Notes: generated by a model from the letters alone, not told the origin. 64,000 nt of DNA from SIG589 sp045652465 (GCA_045652465.1 JAZRUI010000006.1:20252-84251); one strand, 5' to 3'; positions 17,050 through 24,936 are shown, numbered from the stretch's first letter. Program-made: numbers and translations.

Positions 17050-17090
17050 ATACATAGCGACCCCAATTTTATCAAAGGAGAGATTCTAAA

Positions 17091-18497
17091 ATGGACAAGT
17101 TCTTCAAAATTTCAGAACGCGGTTCCAACGTTAGAACTGAAATCATTGCAGGTCTTACTACATTCTTTGCAATGGCTTACATCCTGATTGTTAACCCCAA
17201 TCAGATCGTTGGCTTCAGTTTCGGCGTTCCCGGAATTTCGCAAATCTGGAACTCCGTTTACGTTGCAACCATCGTTGCTACCGTAATCGGTACACTTCTT
17301 TATGCATTCTATGCAAAGCTACCTTTTGCACAGTCGTGCGGAATGGGTCTTAACTCATTCTTCTTTGTTTCCTTTGTTCTTCCCGAAGTATTAAAGGGCG
17401 ACAAGGGCAACACAATTGCCGGATATCAGACTGGTTTGGTTATAATCCTCGTTTCGGGTATTATCTTCCTTCTCCTTTCTATCACCGGTGCACGCGTTTA
17501 TATTGCAAAAGCAATGCCTGATTGCATTAAAAAGGCTATTCCTGCAGGTATCGGTCTTTTCATTGCATTCATCGGTTTCCAGAATGTTGGCATCGTACAG
17601 GACAACCAGTACACATTAGTTCAGTTCGTTAAGCTTCAGGGTGTTAAGTGGGCTGCTGTTGCTCCCGCAGTTATCGCTCTTGTTGGCTTCGTTATTATTG
17701 CTATCCTTTCCAAGCTTAAGGTTAAGGGTGCTGTTTTACTCGGCATTCTTGCTACCACCGTTATTTACTATCTTGCAACTTGGACTACTCCGAGCTTTGA
17801 TATGGCTTCGGCAACCGAGCCCTTCAAGGATTTCGCAAAGATCGGTATCACCGGCGTATTCAAGATTGATTCTTGGAAGAACGCATTCGGTGGTGAAGCT
17901 CTCGGCGGCATCTTCTCCGCTATCATGCTCGTTGTAACCTTCTGCCTCGTTGATATGTTCGATACCATCGGAACCCTCTATGGTACCGCTTCTGAGGCTG
18001 ATATGCTCGATGAGAACGGCGACCCCGTTGATGTTGACAAGGCTATGACTTGTGACTCCGTTGCAACCGTTGCTGGTGCTGTTTGCGGTACCTCCACCGT
18101 TACAACCTTCGTTGAGTCGGCTTCCGGCGTTGCTGCAGGCGGTAGAACCGGTCTTACCAGCTTGGTAACCTCTATCTGCTTCGCACTCTGCCTCTTCTTA
18201 TCTCCGATTGCAAGCATCATTCCTTCCGCTGCAACCGCTCCCGCTCTTATCTTCGTTGGCGTTCTTATGATGAAGAACTTTGCTAAGGTTGATATGGATG
18301 ATATGAGAAGTGCAGTTCCTGCATTCCTCACCTTCGCTATGATGCCCCTTACTTATTCCATTGCTAATGGTATCGGCATCGGCGCTATCGCATACACTCT
18401 TATTACCTTATTCACCGGTAATTACAAGAAGAAGGACATCGCAGTTACTATTATTGCTCTCCTCTTCGTTTGCAAGTTTGTATTCGGTACTATGTAA
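17091..18497 (+). CDS. NCS2/AzgA-type purine permease
   Basis: A 468-residue permease with 12-14 hydrophobic helices, closest to the AzgA/PbuG (hypoxanthine, guanine, adenine) branch. Family marks are RTEIIAGLTTFFAMAYILIV and NPNQI at the start, AQSCGMGLNSFFFV (canonical members have APGMGLNAFF, so Pro is Cys here), AGIGLFIAFIGFQNVGIV, and the C-terminal MFDTIGTLYG and TTFVESASGVAAGGRTGL motifs. AAAGGAG precedes the ATG at 17091. Expected role is proton-coupled purine uptake; exact base specificity is not readable. Monocistronic. Confidence 0.92.
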   Translation: MDKFFKISERGSNVRTEIIAGLTTFFAMAYILIVNPNQIVGFSFGVPGISQIWNSVYVATIVATVIGTLLYAFYAKLPFAQSCGMGLNSFFFVSFVLPEVLKGDKGNTIAGYQTGLVIILVSGIIFLLLSITGARVYIAKAMPDCIKKAIPAGIGLFIAFIGFQNVGIVQDNQYTLVQFVKLQGVKWAAVAPAVIALVGFVIIAILSKLKVKGAVLLGILATTVIYYLATWTTPSFDMASATEPFKDFAKIGITGVFKIDSWKNAFGGEALGGIFSAIMLVVTFCLVDMFDTIGTLYGTASEADMLDENGDPVDVDKAMTCDSVATVAGAVCGTSTVTTFVESASGVAAGGRTGLTSLVTSICFALCLFLSPIASIIPSAATAPALIFVGVLMMKNFAKVDMDDMRSAVPAFLTFAMMPLTYSIANGIGIGAIAYTLITLFTGNYKKKDIAVTIIALLFVCKFVFGTM

Positions 18498-18507
18498 TAA
18501 AAATAGG

Positions 18508-18538
18508 CACCCCTCGGAAAACCGAGGGGTGTTTTTTT
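18508..18538 (+). terminator. Intrinsic terminator after the purine permease
   Basis: CACCCCTCGG pairs with CCGAGGGGTG around an A-rich loop and is followed by seven T. Confidence 0.92.
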
Positions 18539-18609
18539 ATTTTGCGAAAATATAGGGTAGGGGGCTAACCAAAAAATAACCCTCCTTTTCGAATCCCCGA
18601 GAAAAAAGA

Positions 18610-18646
18610 AAAACCCGAAACACTCAAAAGAGTATTTCGGGCTTTT
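18610..18646 (-). terminator. Terminator hairpin after the truncated tRNA-Lys copy
   Basis: On the minus strand AGCCCGAAATACTC pairs with GAGTGTTTCGGGTT and is followed by a T-rich tract. Confidence 0.75.
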
Positions 18647-18776
18647 GGTGACCCATCGGGGATTCGCTACGCCGCTGTCGCGCCTACACGCCCACGTCGG
18701 CGAAAACAATTATTAATTGTTTTCTTCCGCAAATCAAAGATTTGCTCCCTCCTTTTCGAATCCGCTAATTTTTTGC

Positions 18777-18818
18777 AAAAAAATAAAGACATCACGCAAA
18801 AACGCGTAATGTCTTTAT
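18777..18818 (-). terminator. Intrinsic terminator of tRNA-Lys
   Basis: On the minus strand AATAAAGACATTACGC pairs with GCGTGATGTCTTTATT, then a run of T. Confidence 0.85.
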
Positions 18819-18819
18819 T

Positions 18820-18895
18820 TGGTGACCCATCGGGGATTCGAACCCCGGACACCTTGATTAAAAGTCAAGTGCTCTACCGACTGAGCTAATGGATC
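18820..18895 (-). tRNA. tRNA-Lys (anticodon TTT)
   Basis: Reverse-strand acceptor GATCCAT/ATGGGTC, anticodon stem CTTGA/TCAAG with loop CTTTTAA, T-loop TTCGAAT, discriminator A and encoded CCA (18822-18820). Confidence 0.97.
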
Positions 18896-18914
18896 ATCGA
18901 TTACCGACCAAGTT

Positions 18915-18943
18915 ATTATATCAATAGATAACACGATTGTCAA
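18915..18943 (-). promoter_or_regulatory. Consensus promoter of tRNA-Lys
   Basis: On the minus strand TTGACA, 17 bp, TATAAT, 20 bases before the tRNA. Confidence 0.8.
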
Positions 18944-18975
18944 GCATAAAACAAAGATTTTTATGAATTTGCTTA

Positions 18976-19004
18976 TTGACAACATATAAAATATATGATA
19001 AAAT
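18976..19004 (+). promoter_or_regulatory. Promoter of the two tRNA-Ser genes
   Basis: TTGACA, 17 bp, TAAAAT, 13 bases before tRNA-Ser(TGA); divergent from the tRNA-Lys promoter. Confidence 0.75.
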
Positions 19005-19016
19005 ATCATTCGCTGT

Positions 19017-19103
19017 GGAGAGGTGTCCGAGCGGTTTAAGGAGCTGGTCTTGAAAACCAGTGACTCGTAAGAGCCAAGGGTTCGAATCCCTTCCTCTCCG
19101 CCA
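19017..19103 (+). tRNA. tRNA-Ser (anticodon TGA)
   Basis: Acceptor GGAGAGG/CCTCTCC, anticodon stem CTGGT/ACCAG with loop CTTGAAA, long variable arm, T-loop TTCGAAT, discriminator G and CCA at 19101-19103. Confidence 0.97.
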
Positions 19104-19142
19104 CCTCATAAAACAAAATATGCGTCTAATTAACGCTGCCAT

Positions 19143-19233
19143 GGAGTAGTACTCAAGTTGGTGACGAGGCACCCCTGCTAAGGGTGTAGGTCGGGTAACC
19201 GGCGCGAGAGTTCGAGTCTCTCCTACTCCGCCA
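19143..19233 (+). tRNA. tRNA-Ser (anticodon GCT)
   Basis: Acceptor GGAGTAG/CTACTCC, anticodon stem CACCC/GGGTG with loop CTGCTAA, long variable arm, T-loop TTCGAGT, discriminator G, CCA encoded. Cotranscribed with the preceding tRNA-Ser. Confidence 0.96.
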
Positions 19234-19239
19234 TAAGCT

Positions 19240-19274
19240 AAAAGCACTGTCGTAAGACGGTGCTTTTGGTTTTT
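19240..19274 (+). terminator. Intrinsic terminator of the tRNA-Ser pair
   Basis: AAAAGCACTGTC pairs with GACGGTGCTTTT around GTAA, followed by GGTTTTT. Confidence 0.85.
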
Positions 19275-19309
19275 CTGTGAGGTTTTTACGATTTCTTTCG
19301 TGTAATTAG

Positions 19310-19323
19310 TGAAATGCATTTCA
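19310..19323. promoter_or_regulatory. 14-bp palindrome before the ECF sigma gene
   Basis: TGAAATGCATTTCA is a perfect palindrome 24 bases upstream of the sigma factor start. Its position suits an operator, but no regulator is identified. Confidence 0.3.
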
Positions 19324-19346
19324 AAACGAATGAAAGGAGTGGCGAA

Positions 19347-19907
19347 ATGGAGAAAGACAACCTAAATTACAAGCGGTTTTGCGAAGATGGTGATGAGCAG
19401 GGACTTGTTGAGATAATAAAAGCACATAACAACGGACTAATTCTTTATCTTAACAGCATTGTTGGTAATATAAGTATTGCCGAAGAGTTAGCCGAGGATA
19501 CCTTTGTGCATCTCGTAATAAAGAAACCCAAGAATAAGCAAAAAGCCTCATTTAAAACCTGGCTTTATACAATCGCTCGCAATAAGGCAATTGATTACCT
19601 GAGAAAGGTTAAAAAGAAGGATGAACTACCGTTATCGGAGATAGAGGATATTTGTGCAGGCAATGACACCGTTGAGGCAGCGTATTTTGGCGATGAAAGA
19701 AAACGAATTATCTATCAAAATCTTACAAAACTTCCTGCCGATTATCGCAATGTAATATGGCTATATTATTTTGAAGGCTTTAAATGCGATGAAGTAGCCA
19801 TTTTGTTTGGCAAGAACACCCACGCCGTTGAAACGCTTCTTCATCGTGCGCGTAATGCATTAAAAAAAGAACTCGAAAAGGAGGGTTATATTCATGAAGA
19901 ATTATGA
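19347..19907 (+). CDS. ECF-type sigma factor
   Basis: 186 residues with sigma-70 region 2 (about 24-95, including AEELAEDTFVHLVI and TWLYTIARNKAIDYLRK, the -10 recognition helix) and region 4 (about 120-175, LPADYRNVIWLYYFEGFKCDEVA with a helix-turn-helix up to HAVETLLHRARNALKK). No region 3, as expected for ECF factors. The ATG at 19347 follows AAAGGAG; the frame is open eleven codons further upstream without a ribosome site. It overlaps the next gene by 14 bases, the usual arrangement with a cognate membrane anti-sigma factor. Confidence 0.9.
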   Translation: MEKDNLNYKRFCEDGDEQGLVEIIKAHNNGLILYLNSIVGNISIAEELAEDTFVHLVIKKPKNKQKASFKTWLYTIARNKAIDYLRKVKKKDELPLSEIEDICAGNDTVEAAYFGDERKRIIYQNLTKLPADYRNVIWLYYFEGFKCDEVAILFGKNTHAVETLLHRARNALKKELEKEGYIHEEL

Positions 19908-20391
19908 GGAAATGTCCAACAGCGTTTTAAAACGCATTGAAACCTATAAAACACACAAATATATAAAGGTTAGCAAAAATATTCGCGTTGCTTTTTTGGC
20001 CTCCTCACTTTGCATAGTTGTGCTTGCAGGATTTTTTGCATTTGGCAAAGGCCCAGCATCACAAACAAATAATTATGATTATTTATTAGATTATAGTTAC
20101 ACCTATACACCCGAGCTTGTCGCTAGGATTAAGGAGTTAAAAGAGCAAGGGGACAAAATTGCTTGGGTTTATTATGATAATTCTATTTATTTTCAACTTC
20201 AGGGTTTGGAAGAGAAATATATAGAATCTTTGGCTTTGGGAAAAAGACTTGGCTGTGCTGATAAATTCACAGGCGCTTATGAGAACAATGCATTTGAGTT
20301 AAGCGGAGAGGTTTACACAGTGGAGGGCAATGATGAACTGCTTGTTATAAAATTAAATAACGGTGGTACGGTTGTTTTAAAAGAAGAATAA
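19894..20391 (+). CDS. Single-pass membrane protein, probable anti-sigma factor
   Basis: 165 residues. A short cytoplasmic N-terminus (about 30 residues, NYEEMSNSVLKRIETYK) is followed by one transmembrane helix (AFLASSLCIVVLAGFFAFG, about 32-50) and an extracytoplasmic domain of about 115 residues. No zinc-binding HxxxCxxC motif is present, so it is not a classical ZAS anti-sigma factor. The role is inferred from overlap with the sigma gene, topology and gene order. AAGGAGGG lies just before the ATG. Confidence 0.6.
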   Translation: MKNYEEMSNSVLKRIETYKTHKYIKVSKNIRVAFLASSLCIVVLAGFFAFGKGPASQTNNYDYLLDYSYTYTPELVARIKELKEQGDKIAWVYYDNSIYFQLQGLEEKYIESLALGKRLGCADKFTGAYENNAFELSGEVYTVEGNDELLVIKLNNGGTVVLKEE

Positions 20392-20399
20392 CCTATCGT

Positions 20400-20430
20400 G
20401 GCGGGCGTCTTTGGATGTCCGTCTTTTTTA
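20400..20430 (+). terminator. Intrinsic terminator of the ECF module
   Basis: GGCGGGCGTC pairs with GATGTCCGTC (several G-U pairs) around TTTG, then six T. Confidence 0.8.
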
Positions 20431-20459
20431 TTGCGGGCAAAATTATTTTGTGGTATTAT
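20431..20459 (+). promoter_or_regulatory. Promoter of the YbaK gene
   Basis: TTGCGG, 17 bp, TATTAT, 27 bases before the start codon. Confidence 0.45.
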
Positions 20460-20486
20460 AAAAGAAAAATGCTTTGGGGGATAAAT

Positions 20487-20957
20487 ATGTCCATCGAAAA
20501 GGTTAAAGAATATTTTAAGGAATTTGGAATGGAGGATAGAATCAAAGAGTTTTCGGTTTCCAGCGCAACGGTTGACTTAGCGGCAGCCGCTCTTGGCTGC
20601 GAGCCTTGCCGAATTGCCAAAACTCTATCCTTTATGGTTGATGAAACTCCTGTTTTAATCGTTGCCGCAGGCGACACTAAAATTGACAATCCTAAATATA
20701 AAGCACAGTTTGCTACCAAGGCAAAAATGCTATCTTTTGATGAAGCGGCAACCCTTATCGGCCATGCCGTTGGCGGAGTTTGCCCCTTTGCCGTTAATGA
20801 GGGCGTTAAGGTTTATCTTGATGAATCCTTAAAGCGCTTTGAAACCGTTTTTCCTGCCGCAGGCAGCAGCAACAGCGCCATTGAGCTGACAATTGCGGAA
20901 CTCGAAAAATACTCGAACTTTGAATCTTGGGTTGATGTTTGCAAACTGCGCGATTAG
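20487..20957 (+). CDS. YbaK/EbsC-type aminoacyl-tRNA deacylase
   Basis: 156 residues of the YbaK/ProX editing family, which hydrolyses mischarged tRNAs in trans. Typical segments are EPCRIAKTLSFMVDETPVLI (about 41-60; the Lys of IAKTL is the family's catalytic-site lysine), GDTKIDN, and GHAVGGVCPFAV (about 92-103). The start at 20487 follows TTTGGGGGA; the frame opens 24 codons earlier without support. It could act on Cys-tRNA(Pro) or other mischarged tRNAs. It is followed by uvrC after 37 bases. Confidence 0.88.
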   Translation: MSIEKVKEYFKEFGMEDRIKEFSVSSATVDLAAAALGCEPCRIAKTLSFMVDETPVLIVAAGDTKIDNPKYKAQFATKAKMLSFDEAATLIGHAVGGVCPFAVNEGVKVYLDESLKRFETVFPAAGSSNSAIELTIAELEKYSNFESWVDVCKLRD

Positions 20958-20994
20958 TTAACTAAAAAATTTTAACCGAAAGAAGGTGAGGATT

Positions 20995-22809
20995 TTGGAG
21001 CGAATCGAAAAGCTTAAAGCCAAGGCTTTGGCGCTGCCGATGCAACCCGGCGTTTATATTATGAAAAACTCCGCCGGAGAGATAATTTATATTGGCAAAG
21101 CCAAGGTGCTTAAAAATCGCGTGTCGCAGTATTTCGGCGCGGGCAATCAACATACCCTAAAGGTTAAGAAAATGGTCTCGCAGGTCGAAGATTTCGAATA
21201 TATTTTGTGCGACAGTGAGTTCGAGGCGTTCATTTTGGAATCCTCGCTCATCAAACAGCATAAGCCTAAATATAACATCCTATTAAAGGATGACAAAGGA
21301 TATTTTTATATCAAGATAACGGGGGAGAATTGGCCGCGCATCCGTTCGGTTAAGCAAAAGGAGAACGATGGCTCCCATTATATAGGACCCTATAATTCGG
21401 GATTTGTTGTTAACCAAACCGTTAACGAAGCCAATAAAATATTTAAGCTCCCGCAATGTAGCCGCGCGTTTGGAAATAAATATGATAAGCCCTGTCTTAA
21501 TTATCATATAGGATTTTGCACCGCTCCGTGCTGCAAGAAAATATCCCATTCGGATTATATGGAATGCGTTCGTTCCGCCATTTCGTTTATCAAGGGCGAA
21601 AACGGCTCCGCCATAAGCGATTTAACCGAGCGGATGGAAAAGGCTGCGGAGAATCTTGATTTTGAATTAGCCGCGCGCCTTCGCGATAGAATAAATGCCA
21701 TAAAACGCATCAAGGAAAAGCAAAAGGTTATAACCTCCAATAACGAGCGTTATGATGTTATTGCAATGGTTTGCGAGGGCGAAAAATGCTGCATTTGTGT
21801 TTTGCAATATAATGCAGGTCATATGGAGGACTGCTCGCAATACCTGCTTGACAGTTGCGAAAACGATGCTCGCGTTCGTTATGAATTTATCCAAAGATAT
21901 TATTCGGCGCGGGAGGATATCCCTCGCGTGATTCTTTGCGACAGTTTGCCCGAAGATAGCGATTTGCTTGCCGAGTGGCTCTCTAAAAATCGCGGCAGCA
22001 AGGTTGAAATTGTTGTTCCGCAAAAAGGCGAGCGCTATCATCTTGTTTCTATGTGCCGCAATAATGCCGCTGAATATATTTCTCAGCAAAGCAACCGCAC
22101 GGGTCATCAAATGCAGGCGTTAACCGAGCTTGCTCAGCTGCTTGATTTGCAAAAGCCTCCCGAATATATCGAGGCATACGATATTTCCAACACAGCGGGC
22201 TTCGAAAATGTTGCGGGAATGACTGTGTTTAAGGATGGAAAACCCTTCAAGAGCGCATATAAACGCTTTAAGATAAAAACCTTTGCGGGTCAGGATGATT
22301 ATGAATCCATGCGCGAGGTTTTAGAGCGCCGTTTCAACGAATATAGGAACAACGATACAGGCTATGGATTTGGCAAACTGCCCGATTTAATCCTGCTCGA
22401 TGGCGGCAAGGGTCAGCTCAGCGCGGTTAAAGAGGTTTTAAACAAGATGGGCGTTAATGTGCCCGTTTTCGGTATGGTTAAGGATAGCAAACATAAAACG
22501 CGCGCGATTGCAGCCGATGGCGGGGATATTGTTATTAAGGCTAACCGCCGCGCCTATACATTGGTTGCAACAATTCAAGAGGAAACCCACCGCTTTGCGG
22601 TAGGCTATCATCATAAGCGCGCTAAAAAAAGCACCCTAAAATCCCGCCTTACCGAAATTAGCGGCGTTGGCGAGAATAGGGCAGCTTTATTGCTAAAGCA
22701 TTTCAAAACCATAACCGCTATTTCGGATGCAACGGTTGATGAGCTTTTAAGCGTTAAGGGTATTACAGAGCCCGTTGCCAACAATATCTATAATTTTTTC
22801 CATAATTAG
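20995..22809 (+). CDS. uvrC: Excinuclease ABC subunit C (UvrC)
   Basis: UvrC makes the dual incisions in nucleotide excision repair with UvrAB. Domains in order: GIY-YIG nuclease (about 15-95, GVYIM...EIIYIGKAK), Cys-rich segment near 160 (CLNYHIGFCTAPCC), UVR domain contacting UvrB (about 208-243, EKAAENLDFELAARLRDRI), RNase H-like C-terminal nuclease (about 390-530, with AYDISNTAG and LDGGKGQL), and two helix-hairpin-helix motifs at the end (SGVGENRAALLLKHF, VKGITEPVANNI). TTG at 20995 is preferred because AAGGTGAGG precedes it; GTG at 20986 would sit on that site. About 604 residues, normal. Confidence 0.96.
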   Translation: MERIEKLKAKALALPMQPGVYIMKNSAGEIIYIGKAKVLKNRVSQYFGAGNQHTLKVKKMVSQVEDFEYILCDSEFEAFILESSLIKQHKPKYNILLKDDKGYFYIKITGENWPRIRSVKQKENDGSHYIGPYNSGFVVNQTVNEANKIFKLPQCSRAFGNKYDKPCLNYHIGFCTAPCCKKISHSDYMECVRSAISFIKGENGSAISDLTERMEKAAENLDFELAARLRDRINAIKRIKEKQKVITSNNERYDVIAMVCEGEKCCICVLQYNAGHMEDCSQYLLDSCENDARVRYEFIQRYYSAREDIPRVILCDSLPEDSDLLAEWLSKNRGSKVEIVVPQKGERYHLVSMCRNNAAEYISQQSNRTGHQMQALTELAQLLDLQKPPEYIEAYDISNTAGFENVAGMTVFKDGKPFKSAYKRFKIKTFAGQDDYESMREVLERRFNEYRNNDTGYGFGKLPDLILLDGGKGQLSAVKEVLNKMGVNVPVFGMVKDSKHKTRAIAADGGDIVIKANRRAYTLVATIQEETHRFAVGYHHKRAKKSTLKSRLTEISGVGENRAALLLKHFKTITAISDATVDELLSVKGITEPVANNIYNFFHN

Positions 22810-22819
22810 CATTTTCTTT

Positions 22820-22852
22820 GCAACCGCCAATAATATTTTTCGGTATTATTGG
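22820..22852 (+). promoter_or_regulatory. Candidate ECF promoter and 9-bp inverted repeat before the second sigma gene
   Basis: GCAACC (22820-22825) and a CGGTAT about 16 bases on have the AAC...CGTA-like spacing of ECF promoters, which would imply autoregulation. CCAATAATA/TATTATTGG (22827-22835/22844-22852) also forms a hairpin. Both readings are inference. Confidence 0.3.
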
Positions 22853-22878
22853 TGAGGAGAAGCAAAAGGAGGTTAACC

Positions 22879-23442
22879 ATGGATGATAGCAAAATCGTGA
22901 ATTTATATTGGGAGCGCGATGAAAAAGCCGTTGCCGAAACCGATATAAAATACGGAAGATATTTAAGAAAAATTTCTTTTAATATTCTATCGGCTGATGA
23001 GGATGTTAGCGAATGCGTTAACGATACCTATATGCGCGCTTGGAACACTATGCCGCAGCAGCGCCCTTCAAGGCTTGGCGTTTATTTGGGTAGAATTATT
23101 AGAGGTATTTCTATTGATAAATTGCGCCATAAAAACGCCGAAAAGCGAAGAGATGGTCAATTTGCCATATCACTATCCGAGCTTGCGGAATGTGTTGACG
23201 GCGCTCCTTCAGCCGAGGATAAGCTTGATGAAAAGCTGCTTGGCAAAGCAATAAGTAATTACTTGTATTCTTTACCCCCTGAGGCGAGAACGGTTTTTAT
23301 TTGCCGCTATTTCTTTTGCGATTCCATCGCGGATATCGCAAAATGCAGGGGATGCACACAAAGCAAAATTAAAAGTCTTCTCTTCAGAACTCGAAACGGT
23401 TTAAAAACTTTTTTAGAGAGCGAGGGATTTTTTAATGAATAA
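22879..23442 (+). CDS. ECF-type sigma factor (serpin-linked)
   Basis: 187 residues. Region 2 covers about 12-85 (DEDVSECVNDTYMRAWNTMP and YLGRIIRGISIDKLRHK) and region 4 about 125-180 (LPPEARTVFICRYFF, IADIAKCRGCTQSKIKSLLF). AGGAGG precedes the ATG at 22879. The stop overlaps the serpin gene start by 8 bases, as in sigma/anti-sigma pairs. Sequence is clearly different from the sigma factor at 19347, so this is a separate module. Confidence 0.9.
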   Translation: MDDSKIVNLYWERDEKAVAETDIKYGRYLRKISFNILSADEDVSECVNDTYMRAWNTMPQQRPSRLGVYLGRIIRGISIDKLRHKNAEKRRDGQFAISLSELAECVDGAPSAEDKLDEKLLGKAISNYLYSLPPEARTVFICRYFFCDSIADIAKCRGCTQSKIKSLLFRTRNGLKTFLESEGFFNE

Positions 23443-24901
23443 CGAAGAATTAATTAACGCTATAGGAAATATTGATGATGATTTAATATCAATAACCGAA
23501 ATCTCGCGCGAGAAGCGCAGCAAAAAGCCGCTGATAATCAAAATTGCGGCTATGGCTGCTTGCCTTTGCATTGTTTTGAGCGCGGCATTCCTGCCGAATA
23601 TCCTAAAGGATGAAAATATATCGGCTCCGCCCATTTTAGTTAAGCCGTTATATACTGCGGCGGTTAAGGCCGAATATCCCGAAATGCCGCAATATCCAAC
23701 CGAAGACCTTGCGGCAAGTGATTGGGATGCATATGATGCGGCTTGGGGCGAATGGCGCGAATATACCCATAAGGTTTGCGGTTATCCAACCCAAAATCAG
23801 TTGCACGCGGTTGATGAATTTGTTAAGAATACTGCGGCTGAATTTTTAACCGGAAGCGATGAAGATAATATCATTTATTCGCCCATCAATGTTTATTTCG
23901 CGCTCAGTATGCTCGCTGAAACTGCGGCGGGCGATAGCCGAGAGCAAATTTTATCCTTGCTCGGCAATAGTGATATTGAGGCGCTTCGCCGCGCCGTTAA
24001 GGTGATTTGGGAGGCAAATTATCGCGATGACGGAACGGTTAAATCTATTTTTGCCAACTCGCTTTGGATGAACGATAAAATCGATTATAAGAGCGACACT
24101 TTAAATATTTTAAAGGATAATTATTATGCATCCTCCTATTCGGGCGAGATGGGCTCGGATGAGTTTGATGCAGCATTTAGGGCTTGGCTTAACGAGCAAA
24201 CAGGCAATTTGCTTGAGGATTCGGTTGCCAATCTTCCCAAGATGGACCCAAGAACCATTTTGCGAATGGCAAGCACGGTTTATTATAATGCGACATGGAA
24301 TAACAAATTTTGGCCGCGTTATAATACCCAGGAGATTTTCCACGGTACAAATGGTGATAAAGAGTGCGAATTTATGAACCAAAGCGGTAGCGGTGTTTAT
24401 TATATTGGCGAAAACTTTACCGCTATGGCCAAGGATATGCAAAATTATGGCAATATGTATTTCCTATTGCCCAAAGAGGGAGTTTCGCCCGAAACTATCA
24501 TTAAAAACGGTGAAGCGCTCGAATTCATAACGGCCCGAAAATCCGATTATAACCAAAGAACGGGAGTTATGATTAACCTCAAACTTCCCAAGTTCGATAT
24601 AACCTCAAACCTTCGGCTTTCCGAGATGCTTCCAAAGCTTGGAGTAACCGATGTTTTCTCGGATAAGGCTGACCTTTCGAATATAACCGATGCAGGCGCT
24701 TATGTTGATTCTATAGACCATTCAGCACGCGTGAAAATTGATGAAAACGGCGTTGAGGCGGCAGCCTTTACGGTTATAACCGATGCAGGCTCCTCGCTTC
24801 CTAAGGATGAGGTTGATTTCTTCCTTGATAGACCCTTTATTTTTGTTATAACATCATCCATTAACACACCGTTGTTTATAGGAATTGTTAATAATCCGTA
24901 A
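23435..24901 (+). CDS. Membrane-anchored serpin with anti-sigma-like N-terminus
   Basis: 488 residues. The first 30 residues (MNNEELINAIGNIDDDLISI) resemble the cytoplasmic head of ECF-linked membrane proteins. A single transmembrane helix follows (about 33-56) with a linker to about 105. The rest is a full serpin domain: YSPINVYFALSMLAETAAGDS, STVYYNATWNNKFW, the hinge DENGVEAAAFT (about 436-446) and the closing FLDRPFIFVI and PLFIGIV strands. The hinge and DRPF motifs support an inhibitory serpin. Counting 17 residues from hinge Glu437 puts the scissile bond near Gly452-Ser454, suggesting elastase-like targets (inference). Cotranscribed and overlapping with its sigma gene. Confidence 0.88.
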   Translation: MNNEELINAIGNIDDDLISITEISREKRSKKPLIIKIAAMAACLCIVLSAAFLPNILKDENISAPPILVKPLYTAAVKAEYPEMPQYPTEDLAASDWDAYDAAWGEWREYTHKVCGYPTQNQLHAVDEFVKNTAAEFLTGSDEDNIIYSPINVYFALSMLAETAAGDSREQILSLLGNSDIEALRRAVKVIWEANYRDDGTVKSIFANSLWMNDKIDYKSDTLNILKDNYYASSYSGEMGSDEFDAAFRAWLNEQTGNLLEDSVANLPKMDPRTILRMASTVYYNATWNNKFWPRYNTQEIFHGTNGDKECEFMNQSGSGVYYIGENFTAMAKDMQNYGNMYFLLPKEGVSPETIIKNGEALEFITARKSDYNQRTGVMINLKLPKFDITSNLRLSEMLPKLGVTDVFSDKADLSNITDAGAYVDSIDHSARVKIDENGVEAAAFTVITDAGSSLPKDEVDFFLDRPFIFVITSSINTPLFIGIVNNP

Positions 24902-24905
24902 TAAG

Positions 24906-24936
24906 AAAAACCACCGTGATTTCCACGGTGGTTTTT
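24906..24936. terminator. Bidirectional intrinsic terminator
   Basis: AAAAACCACCGTG pairs with CACGGTGGTTTTT between the converging serpin and hydrolase genes. Confidence 0.9.

Larger units (their letters stand above)
18580..18840 (-). repeat. Imperfect tandem duplication of the tRNA-Lys 3' end and downstream terminator region
   Basis: The 322-base gap between the permease and tRNA-Lys has no convincing gene. It holds two units. The last part of tRNA-Lys plus trailing bases (18818-18840) recurs exactly at 18644-18666 (23 bases). A second repeat, 17 bases, occurs at 18580-18596 and 18747-18763. On the minus strand each tRNA 3' end is followed by its own hairpin terminator (18777-18818 and 18610-18646; stems differ in sequence). 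The stretch 18667-18746 between units forms stems CGCCG/CGGCG, GAAAACAATT/AATTGTTTTC and GCAAATC/GATTTGC. CGAATCCCCGA (18590-18600) is the inverse of the truncated T-arm copy (18656-18666). Confidence 0.85.

Noticed and set aside
16926..17090. Possible purine riboswitch before the NCS2 permease
   Set aside because: The conserved loop and junction strings of the purine aptamer are absent, and the leader after the promoter is too short.
18580..18840. CRISPR-like interpretation of the repeats near tRNA-Lys
   Set aside because: There are only two copies of each repeat, they derive from the tRNA and its flank, and no spacer-like regular units or cas genes exist.
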